The notes: generated from the letters alone by a model not told the origin. Shown: positions 1 to 5,416, counted from the stretch's first letter. The stretch is 5,416 bases of DNA from DASQUK01 sp046723645 (GCA_046723645.1 JBKOUY010000113.1:1-5416); one strand, 5' to 3'. Numbers and translations are program-made.

Positions 1-1166
1 GAGTGGCCCCGGGGCTCGGCCCGCGGGCGGTCGAGCAGCGGCCCGTCCTCGTGGAGCGACGCCGCCGGCACGTCGGCGAGCACCTGGCCGTCGGGCCGGT
101 CGAGCACCCGGAGCCGGCCCTCGGCGGTGACGGTCCCCACCACGGCCGCGGCCACGTCCCAGCGGCGACAGATCGACAGCACGTCGTCGAGGTGCCGCGG
201 CTCGACGATGGCCAGCATGCGCTCCTGGCTCTCGCTGGTCATCACCTCGAACGGCTCCATCGCCGTCTCGCGCTGGGGCACCTCGGAGACGTAGACGTCC
301 ATCCCCACGCCGCCGCGGCTGGCCGTCTCGCTGGTGGCGCAGGTCAGGCCGGCACCGCCCAGGTCCTGGATCCCGACGACCAGGTCGGCGTCGAGCAGGG
401 CCAGGCACGCCTCGATCAGGCGCTTCTCCTCGAAGGGGTCGCCGACCTGCACGCTGGGTCGCTTGGCGGCATCGGCCTCGTCGTCGCTGAACCCGGCCGA
501 CGCCAGCACCGACACACCACCGATGCCGTCGCGACCGGTCATTGACCCCACGAGGACGGCGAGATTGCCCACGCCGGACGCCCTACCGAGCACCAGTCGC
601 CCGATCGGCATGACGCCGAGGCAGAACACGTTCACGAGCGGGTTTTCCTGGAAGGTCTCGTCGAAGACGACCTCACCGCCCACGGTGGGGACGCCGACCG
701 AGTTGCCGTATCCGCTGATGCCGGCCACGACACCCTCGGCAATCCATCGGCTGCGGGCGTCGGACAGGGGACCGAAGCGCAGCGGGTCCATCAGCGCCAC
801 CGGCCGGGCCCCCATGGTGAACACGTCCCGCAGGATGCCGCCGATGCCGGTCGCAGCGCCCTGATACGGCTCGATCGCCGACGGGTGGTTGTGGCTCTCG
901 ATGCGAAAGGCAACCGCGATCCCATCGCCCACATCCACGACTCCGGCGTTCTCGCCGGGACCGACGAGGACGGCGCGCCCCTCCGTGGGCAGCCGGCGGA
1001 GGTGCAGGCGGCTGGACTTGTACGAGCAATGCTCCGACCACATCACTGCGAACATGGCGAGCTCCAGGTGATTCGGCCGTCGCCCGAGGATGCGTTGGAC
1101 GGCTGCGGCCTCGTCGTCGGAGAGCCCTAAGGCCCGATGGATCGGTTCGCCGCCGCTCACCGGCAC
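1..1166 (-). CDS. purL: Phosphoribosylformylglycinamidine synthase, large catalytic subunit PurL (3' end missing)
   Basis: PurL is the ATP-dependent synthetase half of FGAM synthase. It converts FGAR plus ammonia (supplied by PurQ) to FGAM in cytosolic de novo purine synthesis. Reading from a GTG at 1166, 388 residues are visible before the left edge, about half of the usual 730-780 for the small PurL type. Seen in order: the N-terminal linker (ALGLSDDE, LELAMFAVMWSEHCSYKSSR) with the conserved active-site His46; FRIESHNHPS at 87-96 followed by the Gly-rich stretch GAATGIGGILRD; YGNSVGVPTVGGE; VQVGDPFEEK; and QDLGGAGL at 267-274 with a likely metal-binding Asp268. No stop or frameshift is seen. 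The start is uncertain: GTG 1166 or GTG 1160 both fit the family N-terminus, and neither has a clear Shine-Dalgarno. The frame stays open further upstream (at least to about 1260), but that sequence (for example RERAKRANRTG) does not look like PurL. Unlike its partner genes it does not follow purQ directly; an opposite-strand gene intervenes. Confidence 0.96.
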   Translation of the reverse strand, partial: MPVSGGEPIHRALGLSDDEAAAVQRILGRRPNHLELAMFAVMWSEHCSYKSSRLHLRRLPTEGRAVLVGPGENAGVVDVGDGIAVAFRIESHNHPSAIEPYQGAATGIGGILRDVFTMGARPVALMDPLRFGPLSDARSRWIAEGVVAGISGYGNSVGVPTVGGEVVFDETFQENPLVNVFCLGVMPIGRLVLGRASGVGNLAVLVGSMTGRDGIGGVSVLASAGFSDDEADAAKRPSVQVGDPFEEKRLIEACLALLDADLVVGIQDLGGAGLTCATSETASRGGVGMDVYVSEVPQRETAMEPFEVMTSESQERMLAIVEPRHLDDVLSICRRWDVAAAVVGTVTAEGRLRVLDRPDGQVLADVPAASLHEDGPLLDRPRAEPRGH

Positions 1167-1170
1167 ACCC

Positions 1171-1200
1171 GTTCGGTTCGCTCGCTTCGCGCGCTCACGA
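1171..1200. repeat. Candidate GC-rich dispersed intergenic repeat
   Basis: A low-complexity stretch built from TTCG and CTCG units (GTTCGGTTCGCTCGCTTCGC, then GCGCTCACGA) lies just upstream of the purL start. On the minus strand it reads GTGAGCGCGCGAAGCGAGCG followed by AACC. It can fold into an imperfect hairpin (GC-x-CGC, loop TTC, GCG-x-GC). From memory, very similar GTGAGCGAGCGAAGCGAGCG strings are scattered between genes in acidimicrobial-type genomes. Only one copy is in this window, so repetitiveness is inference. Confidence 0.4.
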
Positions 1201-1205
1201 TCGCA

Positions 1206-1211
1206 AGAGTA
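1206..1211 (-). promoter_or_regulatory. Weak candidate -10 element for purL
   Basis: The minus strand reads TACTCT here, which fits the actinobacterial TANNNT -10 pattern and would start a transcript about 30-35 bases before the purL GTG. No convincing -35 lies 16-18 bases upstream (the sequence there is GC-rich), so this is weak. If real, it would give purL its own promoter and support the start at 1166 or 1160 rather than a longer N-terminus. Confidence 0.2.
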
Positions 1212-1253
1212 GGCGACCAGCGTCGGCGCCCCGCGGCCCCATGGCACGATTCT

Positions 1254-1281
1254 GGCGACCGTCAATGCGGTTTCGGTCGTC
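1254..1281. promoter_or_regulatory. Inverted repeat in the divergent intergenic region, possible operator
   Basis: GGCGACCG at 1254-1261 and CGGTCGTC at 1274-1281 form an inverted repeat. The six inner bases match perfectly, then come one mismatch (G-T) and one more match, around a 12-base spacer. It sits between the divergent starts of purL and the opposite-strand small gene, upstream of both candidate promoters. That position would suit a regulator acting on either gene. No regulator family is assigned, and a six-base perfect arm in GC-rich DNA can arise by chance. Confidence 0.25.
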
Positions 1282-1298
1282 ATCACGCGCTGTCGAAA

Positions 1299-1327
1299 TG
1301 GAAATCCAGAACGACGGGAAATATGCT
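1299..1327 (+). promoter_or_regulatory. Candidate promoter for the 1336-1752 gene, possibly giving a leaderless mRNA
   Basis: TGGAAA at 1299-1304 (four of six matches to TTGACA) is separated by 17 bases from TATGCT at 1322-1327 (fits TANNNT). Transcription would begin about 1334-1336, on or next to the ATG at 1336. No Shine-Dalgarno lies at the normal distance before that ATG, so the transcript would be leaderless, a common mode in actinobacteria. The surrounding bases are less GC-rich than the rest of the window. Confidence 0.35.
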
Positions 1328-1335
1328 GCGCGTCC

Positions 1336-1752
1336 ATGCCTCAGTCCCCACGCAAGCGCACACCGATGAGTCGTGAGCACAAGGCGGCATTGGCGGAGGG
1401 CCGTGACCAGGGCCGAGCGGTTCGCCGCTACCTCGAAGCACTGGAGGCGCACAAACCCCGCCGCGGTCGCAAGCGCACTCCCGATTCAATTAAGCGACGT
1501 TTGACCGCCGTTGACGCCGAATATGCGTCGGCCGATCCCCTCAAGCGCCTCCATCTCGCACAGGAACGCCTCGATCTGCGGGCGGCCTTGGCGGCCAGCG
1601 AATCCAAAGTCGACCTCGACAAACTCGAAAAGGAGTTCGTCAAGTCCGCCGCCCCGTACAGTCAGCGCAAGGGCATTTCGTACTCGGCCTGGCGCGAGCT
1701 CGGTGTGCCGGCGCCCGTGCTGGAGAAGGCCGGCATCACCCGTAGCGGCTGA
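1336..1752 (+). CDS. Uncharacterised small basic helical protein, actinobacterial type
   Basis: A 138-residue protein of unknown function, read opposite to the pur genes and lying between purQ and purL. I see a basic N-terminus (PRKRTPMSREHKAALAEGR, residues 5-23), a short helix (AVRRYLEALEAHK), a very basic linker (PRRGRKRTPDSIKRR, 41-55), a predicted helical hairpin (about 56-105, alternating charged and Leu/Ala residues, likely coiled coil), and a C-terminal block KGISYSAWRELGVPAPVLEKAGI at 112-134 (quoted in part: Trp119, Gly123, Pro125, Gly133 stand out). There is no signal peptide or membrane segment. From memory, similar short proteins with this start and end recur in Actinobacteria without assigned function. 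The basic patches suggest nucleic-acid or ribosome binding, which is inference. The start is ATG 1336 or ATG 1366 (MSREHKA); the first fits a leaderless promoter, the second fits the more conserved-looking N-terminus. It ends 12 bases from the purQ stop, tail to tail. Confidence 0.85.
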   Translation: MPQSPRKRTPMSREHKAALAEGRDQGRAVRRYLEALEAHKPRRGRKRTPDSIKRRLTAVDAEYASADPLKRLHLAQERLDLRAALAASESKVDLDKLEKEFVKSAAPYSQRKGISYSAWRELGVPAPVLEKAGITRSG

Positions 1753-1764
1753 CGGGCGATCGGC

Positions 1765-2442
1765 TCATGCGGCGACGGCGCCCGCCCTGACCAGGAGCGA
1801 GCGCAACAGCGGCGCGCCATCGGTCGACCCGAGCAGCGGATGGCAGGCCCGCTCGGGATGCGGCATTAGGCCGACGACGTTGCGCCCGGCTGAACAGATG
1901 CCGGCAATATCGTCGACCGATCCGTTGGGATTGTCGGTGTAGCGGAGCACGATGCGATCGTCCGCCCGCAACTCGGCCAGGGTGTCGGGCAAACAGGTGT
2001 AGTTGCCCTCGAAGTGGTTGATCGGGATCCGCAGCTCATGACCGACGCGCACGTCGACCGTGAGCGGGGTCGTGTCGGTCTCGACCCGAACCACCACTGG
2101 CTTGCACAGAAACTTGAGGCCCGCATTCTTCTGGAGCGCACCGGGTAGGAGCCCCGACTCGCACAGCACCTGGAACCCGTTGCAGATGCCGATCACCGGG
2201 CCGCCGTCGCTCGCAAAGGCGTCGACCGCCCGCATGATCGGCGAGAACCGGGCGATGGCGCCGGGCCGCAGATAGTCGCCGTGGGCGAATCCCCCGGGGA
2301 GCACCACGGCGTCCACGCCGCCGAGCGACGCGTCGCCGTGCCACAGCAACTCGGCCTCGCCCCCGAGACCGCGCACGGCCTCGACCACGTCGAGCTCGCA
2401 GTTCGATCCCGGGAAGACCACGACGCCGACGCGTGACGCCAT
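1765..2442 (-). CDS. purQ: FGAM synthase glutaminase subunit PurQ
   Basis: PurQ is the class I glutamine amidotransferase subunit that releases ammonia from glutamine and passes it to PurL. It has 225 residues, normal for the family. Seen: N-terminal VGVVVFPGSNCELD (5-18), the oxyanion-loop region LPGGFAHGDYLRPGA (48-62), the nucleophile Cys87 in GICNGFQ (85-91), and the His195-Glu197 pair in MPHPER (193-198), so the catalytic triad is complete. The start ATG 2442 has a good Shine-Dalgarno (GAGGGAG) seven bases upstream and matches the family N-terminus. An in-frame ATG farther upstream would add 24 non-homologous residues inside purS and is rejected. Its ATG shares one base with the purS stop (TGATG), a classic coupling arrangement. 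Downstream it meets an opposite-strand gene instead of purL. Confidence 0.97.
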   Translation of the reverse strand: MASRVGVVVFPGSNCELDVVEAVRGLGGEAELLWHGDASLGGVDAVVLPGGFAHGDYLRPGAIARFSPIMRAVDAFASDGGPVIGICNGFQVLCESGLLPGALQKNAGLKFLCKPVVVRVETDTTPLTVDVRVGHELRIPINHFEGNYTCLPDTLAELRADDRIVLRYTDNPNGSVDDIAGICSAGRNVVGLMPHPERACHPLLGSTDGAPLLRSLLVRAGAVAA

Positions 2443-2702
2443 CAGGTCGCTCCCTCGTGCTCGATGGAGATGGTGGCGTCCTCGATCACCGGGTTGGTGA
2501 GGAAGCGCTTGCACATGTCCTCGACCTCGGCGCGTGCGGCCGCCGCATCGTCGGACTGCACCGTGAAGCGGAACGCCTTGCCCACCCGCACACCGGTCAC
2601 ACCGTCGAAGCCGAGCGCGGGAAGCGAGCGCTCGATCGTCGCCCCCTGCGGGTCGGCGACGCCGTGGCGAAGGCGGGTCTCGACGAGCACCGCGAAACGC
2701 AC
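2442..2702 (-). CDS. purS: FGAM synthase bridging subunit PurS
   Basis: PurS is the small subunit that assembles PurQ and PurL into the FGAM synthase complex and supports ammonia transfer; it is not itself catalytic. It is 86 residues, full length for this family of roughly 80-90. Seen: an N-terminal strand RFAVLVETRLR, the DPQGATIERSL stretch at 17-27 (the usual DPQG signature), LGFDGVTGVRVGKAFRF at about 30-46, and a second helix-strand unit with RFLTNPVIEDATISIE at the end. The start is GTG 2702. Upstream there is only a weak purine run (GGGG, four bases before), so translation may rely on ribosomes arriving from the preceding ComB-like gene, whose stop is 27 bases away and in the same frame. 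Presence of a separate PurS implies the small-PurL enzyme type, consistent with the purL here. Confidence 0.95.
   Translation of the reverse strand: MRFAVLVETRLRHGVADPQGATIERSLPALGFDGVTGVRVGKAFRFTVQSDDAAAARAEVEDMCKRFLTNPVIEDATISIEHEGAT
2450..2456 (-). promoter_or_regulatory. Shine-Dalgarno deciding the purQ start
   Basis: The minus strand reads GAGGGAG here, seven bases before the ATG at 2442. It lies within the last codons of purS and supports this ATG over the longer in-frame start upstream. Confidence 0.8.
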
Positions 2703-2729
2703 TACGCCCCGACCCCGTGGCTCATGGGC

Positions 2730-3521
2730 TCAGCGTAGATGGCCGAGCCATCGTGCCGGCGCACCGACGAAGCCGGCGCCGACGAGCACGGGGGCGATCG
2801 CCTCGACGTCGAGCGTCGCGGCCGCGGTGACGTCGTCTCGCCGTCCACGGGCGACGAGGTCCCGCCCCGACGCGGAGGCGAGCAGCCAATCCTCCAGGTC
2901 GTCCCGCGCCTCGTCGAAGGCCGCCATGGCCGCCCGCGCCTCGGGTGAGACTCGCCCAGGAGCCGCGCCCGACAGCACCCGCAGCGCGCGGAGGACGGCG
3001 CCGGCGCCCAACAGGTCCTCGACGGCAGGCCGGAGCGCGAGGGGGTCGGACGCCCAGCGCTCACCGGCGGCGATGACCGCGACGGGGCCGGAACGCAGCG
3101 ACGCCGCCGACTCGCGCGCGACTGCGGAGGCGTTTCGGAGGCAGCCCGCCAGGACTGCGGCGTGGGGTGCGTGCCGGCGCGCCCGGTAGGCCAGTTCCGA
3201 GCCGTTCGGCGACGGCAGGACCAGCTTCGTGCCGGCCCGGAGCCGGGCGAGGTCCATAGGCGACAGCGACCAGCGGGCTGCCTGCGGCTCCCGGGCACTC
3301 GCACCGGCCAGCAGGGCGTTGTGCTGGGCCGCGTAGGTCTCGGCGTGGTCATCCGCCCAGGGGTATGGCAGCACGGTGGCGCCGCGGTCGACGGCCACGG
3401 ACACCGCGGTGCTGAACCGGAGCACGTCGACAATGACGATGCCGGCCGCGCCCGGACCGAGCCGCTCCAGCCCGTTCGGTCCCCACTCGAACTGGAGGTC
3501 GAATTGGCGGGCCTCAGGCAC
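2730..3521 (-). CDS. comB: ComB-family (2-phosphosulfolactate phosphatase-like) protein
   Basis: A 263-residue protein of the ComB family, Mg-dependent phosphatases named for the methanogen enzyme that hydrolyses 2-phosphosulfolactate in coenzyme M synthesis. Seen: VIVDVLRFST at 29-38 (the family DVLR motif), LPSPNGSEL at 102-110, AGCLRNASAVA at 125-135, AAGERW at 151-156, VEDLLGAGAVL at 167-177, and a C-terminal RGRRDDVTAAATLDVEAIAPVL stretch (225-246, Asp229-Asp230). The motifs are intact and the length is normal, so it is probably an active enzyme. The substrate is unknown: actinobacteria are not expected to make coenzyme M by the methanogen route, and homologues are common in bacteria lacking it. 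The start GTG 3521 overlaps the end of purC by eight bases, and purS follows 27 bases after its stop, so it is embedded in the purine operon. Family assignment is firm; function as named is not. Confidence 0.88.
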   Translation of the reverse strand: MPEARQFDLQFEWGPNGLERLGPGAAGIVIVDVLRFSTAVSVAVDRGATVLPYPWADDHAETYAAQHNALLAGASAREPQAARWSLSPMDLARLRAGTKLVLPSPNGSELAYRARRHAPHAAVLAGCLRNASAVARESAASLRSGPVAVIAAGERWASDPLALRPAVEDLLGAGAVLRALRVLSGAAPGRVSPEARAAMAAFDEARDDLEDWLLASASGRDLVARGRRDDVTAAATLDVEAIAPVLVGAGFVGAPARWLGHLR

Positions 3522-4422
3522 CCGCGCCGGGCCAGTCGGCGAACGACCGCCCGGTCACGCGCTCGTACGCCTCGACGTAGCGGGAGCTGGTCGCCGACAC
3601 GACCTCGCCGGGCAGCGTCGGGGGCGGCGGCTTCTTGTCCCAGTCGAGCCCGTCGAGGTAGTCGCGCACCGGCTGCTTGTCGAACGACGGCGGCGTCGTG
3701 CCGGGGGCGTAGGCATCGGTGGGCCAGAAGCGGGAGGAGTCGGGCGTGAGCACCTCGTCACACAGCACGAGGTCCCCCTCGACGAGGCCCAGCTCGAACT
3801 TCGTGTCGGCGATGATGATGCCCCGCTCTCGCGCCCACTCGGCGCCCCGGCGGTACAGCTCGAGCGACACCGCGCGCACCTTGCCCGCCAGCGCCTCGCC
3901 CAGCAGCCCGGCCGCGGCGCTGAACGAGATGTTCTCGTCGTGGCCCTCCTCGGCCTTGGTCGACGGCGTGAACACCGGTTCCGGCAGGCGCTCGGACTCC
4001 GCCAGGCCGGCCGGGAGCCGGGTGCCGTGCATCGTGCCGCCGGCGCAGTACTCCTTCCACGCCGACCCGGTGATGTAGCCCCGCACGATGCACTCGACCG
4101 GGAGCATCTGGGCCCTGGTCGTGAGCATCACCCGCCCGGCCAGGTCGGCCTCGGCGGCGATAACCCCGACCGAGGCCGGGAGGGCGTCGAGGGATGTGGA
4201 GACGAGGTGGCCGGGCACGACGTCGGACAGCTCGGCGAACCAGAAGGCCGACATGGCGGTGAGGACCCGTCCCTTGTGGGGGATCGGCTCGGCCATGACG
4301 ACGTCGAACGCCGAGATGCGATCGCTCGTCACCATCAAAAGCCGGTCGTCGCCGACGGCGTAGATATCCCGAACCTTGCCGGAGTGGACGTGGGGCAGGC
4401 CAAGTGCTGGAGCACTGGTCAC
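3514..4422 (-). CDS. purC: SAICAR synthetase PurC
   Basis: PurC ligates aspartate to CAIR using ATP, giving SAICAR. From GTG 4422 it is 302 residues, the long single-domain form (about 300). Seen: SGKVRDIY at 14-21 (ATP-binding glycine loop), TSDRISAFD at 32-40, VECIVRGYITGSAWKEY at 109-125, FTPSTKAEEGHDENI at 151-165, IIIADTKFELG at 202-212 and CDEVLTPDSSRFW at 221-233, the full set of family motifs. The start is set by a strong GGGAGG seven bases before GTG 4422. A TTG at 4437, five codons upstream, is rejected because it would place the Shine-Dalgarno inside the gene. It follows purB by 64 bases, and its last codons overlap the start of the ComB-like gene by eight bases, suggesting translational coupling. 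Confidence 0.97.
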   Translation of the reverse strand: MTSAPALGLPHVHSGKVRDIYAVGDDRLLMVTSDRISAFDVVMAEPIPHKGRVLTAMSAFWFAELSDVVPGHLVSTSLDALPASVGVIAAEADLAGRVMLTTRAQMLPVECIVRGYITGSAWKEYCAGGTMHGTRLPAGLAESERLPEPVFTPSTKAEEGHDENISFSAAAGLLGEALAGKVRAVSLELYRRGAEWARERGIIIADTKFELGLVEGDLVLCDEVLTPDSSRFWPTDAYAPGTTPPSFDKQPVRDYLDGLDWDKKPPPPTLPGEVVSATSSRYVEAYERVTGRSFADWPGAGA

Positions 4423-4429
4423 GGCAGAG

Positions 4430-4435
4430 CCTCCC
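4430..4435 (-). promoter_or_regulatory. Shine-Dalgarno deciding the purC start
   Basis: The minus strand reads GGGAGG here with a seven-base spacer to GTG 4422, the strongest ribosome site in the window. It moves the purC start from TTG 4437 to GTG 4422. Confidence 0.85.
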
Positions 4436-4465
4436 AAGAGCTGTGACGGTTGCTGGCGGCGATGT

Positions 4466-4484
4466 GGCCCTACCCAGCAGGGCC
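4466..4484 (-). terminator. Small hairpin after the purB stop; weak terminator, attenuator or processing site
   Basis: A perfect six-base inverted repeat (GGCCCT, seven-base loop, AGGGCC) begins two bases after the purB TAA stop, in the 64-base purB-purC gap. No T-run follows on the minus strand, so it is not a canonical intrinsic terminator. It may partly reduce read-through or protect the upstream mRNA end, letting purB and downstream genes differ in level. That role is inferred from position only. Confidence 0.3.
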
Positions 4485-4486
4485 TC

Positions 4487-5416
4487 TTACAGGATCGGCT
4501 CCGGACGGTAGCGTGCCGCCTCGGGATGCTCGGCGACGATCGCCTCGACCCGCCGGCAGAAGTCGTCGACCTGGTGGACGGCCATGCCGACGAACATGGC
4601 CCGGTCGGCGAGCACGGCGTCGATGGCCGACCGGTCGAGTCCGAGCCGGTCGTCGGCGGCCAGGCGTTCGGCCAGGTCGTTCACGGCGGCGCCCTCCCGC
4701 AAGGCCTGCGCCACCGCCACCGCCTGCTCCTGGATGGCCTCGTGCGCCCGCTCGCGCCCGACGCCGGCCCGCACCGCCGCCATCAGGACCTTGGTCGTGG
4801 CCAGGAACGGGAGGTACCGCTCGAGCTCCCGCTCGATGACCGCCGGGTACGCGCGGAACCCGTCGAGGACCGCCAGCAGCGTCTCGAACAGCCCGTCGGT
4901 GGCCAGGAACGCGCCGGGCAGGGCCACCCGCCGCACCACCGAGTCGGACACGTCGCCCTCGTTCCACTGGCCGCCGGCCAGCTCCGACACCATCGAGAGG
5001 TACCCGCGCACCACGACGGCCAGCCCACCGATCCGCTCGCACGAGCGGGTGTTCATCTTGTGGGGCATCGCCGAGCTGCCGACCTGTCCCGGCGCGAAGC
5101 CCTCCGTCACCAGTTCGTGCCCGGCCATCAGGCGGATGGTGAGCGCCAGCGTCGACGGACCGGCCACCGCCTGTGCCAGGGCGGCCACGACGTCGAGGTC
5201 GAGCGACCGGGGGTAGACCTGGCCGACGCTGGTGAGCGCCGATCCGAACCCTAGGTGCTCGAGCACGGACGTCTCGAGCCGGTCGACCGCGGCCTGGTCG
5301 CCGAGTAGGTCGAGCATGTCCTGCTGGGTACCGACCGGGCCCTTGATCCCCCGCAGCGGATAGCGCGCCAGCAGCTCGTCGACGCGGCGGTAGGCCTGCA
5401 GGAGCTCCTCGCCGGC
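4487..5416 (-). CDS. purB: Adenylosuccinate lyase PurB (5' end missing)
   Basis: PurB eliminates fumarate twice in purine synthesis: from SAICAR to AICAR and from adenylosuccinate to AMP. It belongs to the fumarase/aspartase superfamily and acts as a homotetramer. The visible 309 residues run from the right edge to a TAA at 4489-4487; a full protein of about 470 would need roughly 160 more, so the N-terminal domain and the TH-x-x-x-AQ-type active-site segment lie outside. Seen: IKGPVGTQQDM near the edge, GQVYPRSLD, the superfamily signature GSSAMPHKMN (5051-5080) with its catalytic serine loop, QWNEGDVSDSVVRRVALP, and the C-terminal AVNDLAERL region. The MPHKMNTRSCERI form is, from memory, typical of actinobacterial PurB. 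The frame is intact throughout. It is the most upstream pur gene visible; any operon promoter lies beyond the right edge. Confidence 0.96.
   Translation of the reverse strand, partial: AGEELLQAYRRVDELLARYPLRGIKGPVGTQQDMLDLLGDQAAVDRLETSVLEHLGFGSALTSVGQVYPRSLDLDVVAALAQAVAGPSTLALTIRLMAGHELVTEGFAPGQVGSSAMPHKMNTRSCERIGGLAVVVRGYLSMVSELAGGQWNEGDVSDSVVRRVALPGAFLATDGLFETLLAVLDGFRAYPAVIERELERYLPFLATTKVLMAAVRAGVGRERAHEAIQEQAVAVAQALREGAAVNDLAERLAADDRLGLDRSAIDAVLADRAMFVGMAVHQVDDFCRRVEAIVAEHPEAARYRPEPIL

Noticed and set aside
1237..1265. TTGACG on the minus strand as a purL -35 element
   Set aside because: No TANNNT-like hexamer occurs 16-18 bases downstream; the sequence there is ATGGGG.
1167..1335. A purine, PRPP or ZTP riboswitch upstream of purL
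   Set aside because: I found none of the conserved core sequence or paired helices of these classes in the 169 bases.
1195..1489. Short minus-strand frames spanning the intergenic region and the start of the small gene
   Set aside because: They overlap the better supported plus-strand gene and show no recognisable protein features.
1753..1784. CGGGCG and CGCCCG as a bidirectional terminator between the small gene and purQ
   Set aside because: The arms are six bases with a 20-base loop, one arm lies inside purQ, and no T-run follows on either strand.
2443..2514. A 24-residue in-frame N-terminal extension of PurQ
   Set aside because: It overlaps purS, reads as basic low-complexity sequence unlike PurQ, and would bury the good Shine-Dalgarno at 2450-2456.
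2702..3433. A 243-codon minus-strand frame overlapping the ComB-like gene
   Set aside because: It is Arg/Ser/Pro/Thr-rich with no motifs, whereas the other frame carries the full ComB motif set.
4423..4437. A TTG start giving PurC five more residues
   Set aside because: The strong GGGAGG at 4430-4435 would lie inside the gene, and it is perfectly spaced for GTG 4422.
3376..4446. A long plus-strand open frame of 356 codons opposite purC, extending into the ComB-like gene
   Set aside because: It is the antisense of confidently identified purC; its Gly/Arg/Val-rich composition is typical of a shadow frame in high-GC DNA.
4376..5254. A 292-codon plus-strand open frame opposite purB
   Set aside because: It is antisense to purB, rich in His/Arg/Gly/Asp with no family motifs, and explained by codon bias of the real gene.

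Overview
This is a high-GC window from a bacterial chromosome. It is filled almost entirely by de novo purine (IMP/AMP) biosynthesis genes read on the minus strand. In transcription order (right to left) these are purB (5' end beyond the right edge), purC, a ComB-family phosphatase gene, purS, purQ and purL (3' end beyond the left edge). The three-part FGAM synthase (small PurL + PurQ + PurS), the purB signature of the SSAMPHKMN type, frequent GTG starts and the high GC suggest an actinobacterium. The gene order, the ComB-like gene and a GTGAGCGCGCGAAGCGAGC-type repeat lead me to guess Acidimicrobiia or a relative; this is inference from memory, not a database match.

Layout: 4487-5416 is the C-terminal two-thirds of adenylosuccinate lyase (purB). 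A 64-base gap follows, with a small hairpin and a strong Shine-Dalgarno. Then come purC (4422-3514), a comB-like gene overlapping purC by 8 bases (3521-2730), purS 27 bases later (2702-2442), and purQ sharing one base with purS (2442-1765). This tight spacing indicates one translationally coupled operon. At 1336-1752 an unrelated small basic protein gene is read on the opposite strand, ending 12 bases from the purQ stop. purL then resumes on the minus strand from a GTG at about 1166, 169 bases from the divergent gene. That 169-base gap is the only non-coding stretch of note. It holds a GC-rich repeat, an inverted repeat and possible divergent promoters.

How the genes work together: PurQ releases ammonia from glutamine, PurS bridges the subunits, and PurL uses ATP to convert FGAR to FGAM. 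PurC makes SAICAR from CAIR and aspartate. PurB removes fumarate from SAICAR and later from adenylosuccinate. The ComB-like protein has no known purine role. The two oddities are this phosphatase embedded in the operon and the opposite-strand gene separating purQ from purL. I do not see a wholly new system; this is an ordinary housekeeping locus with unusual architecture.
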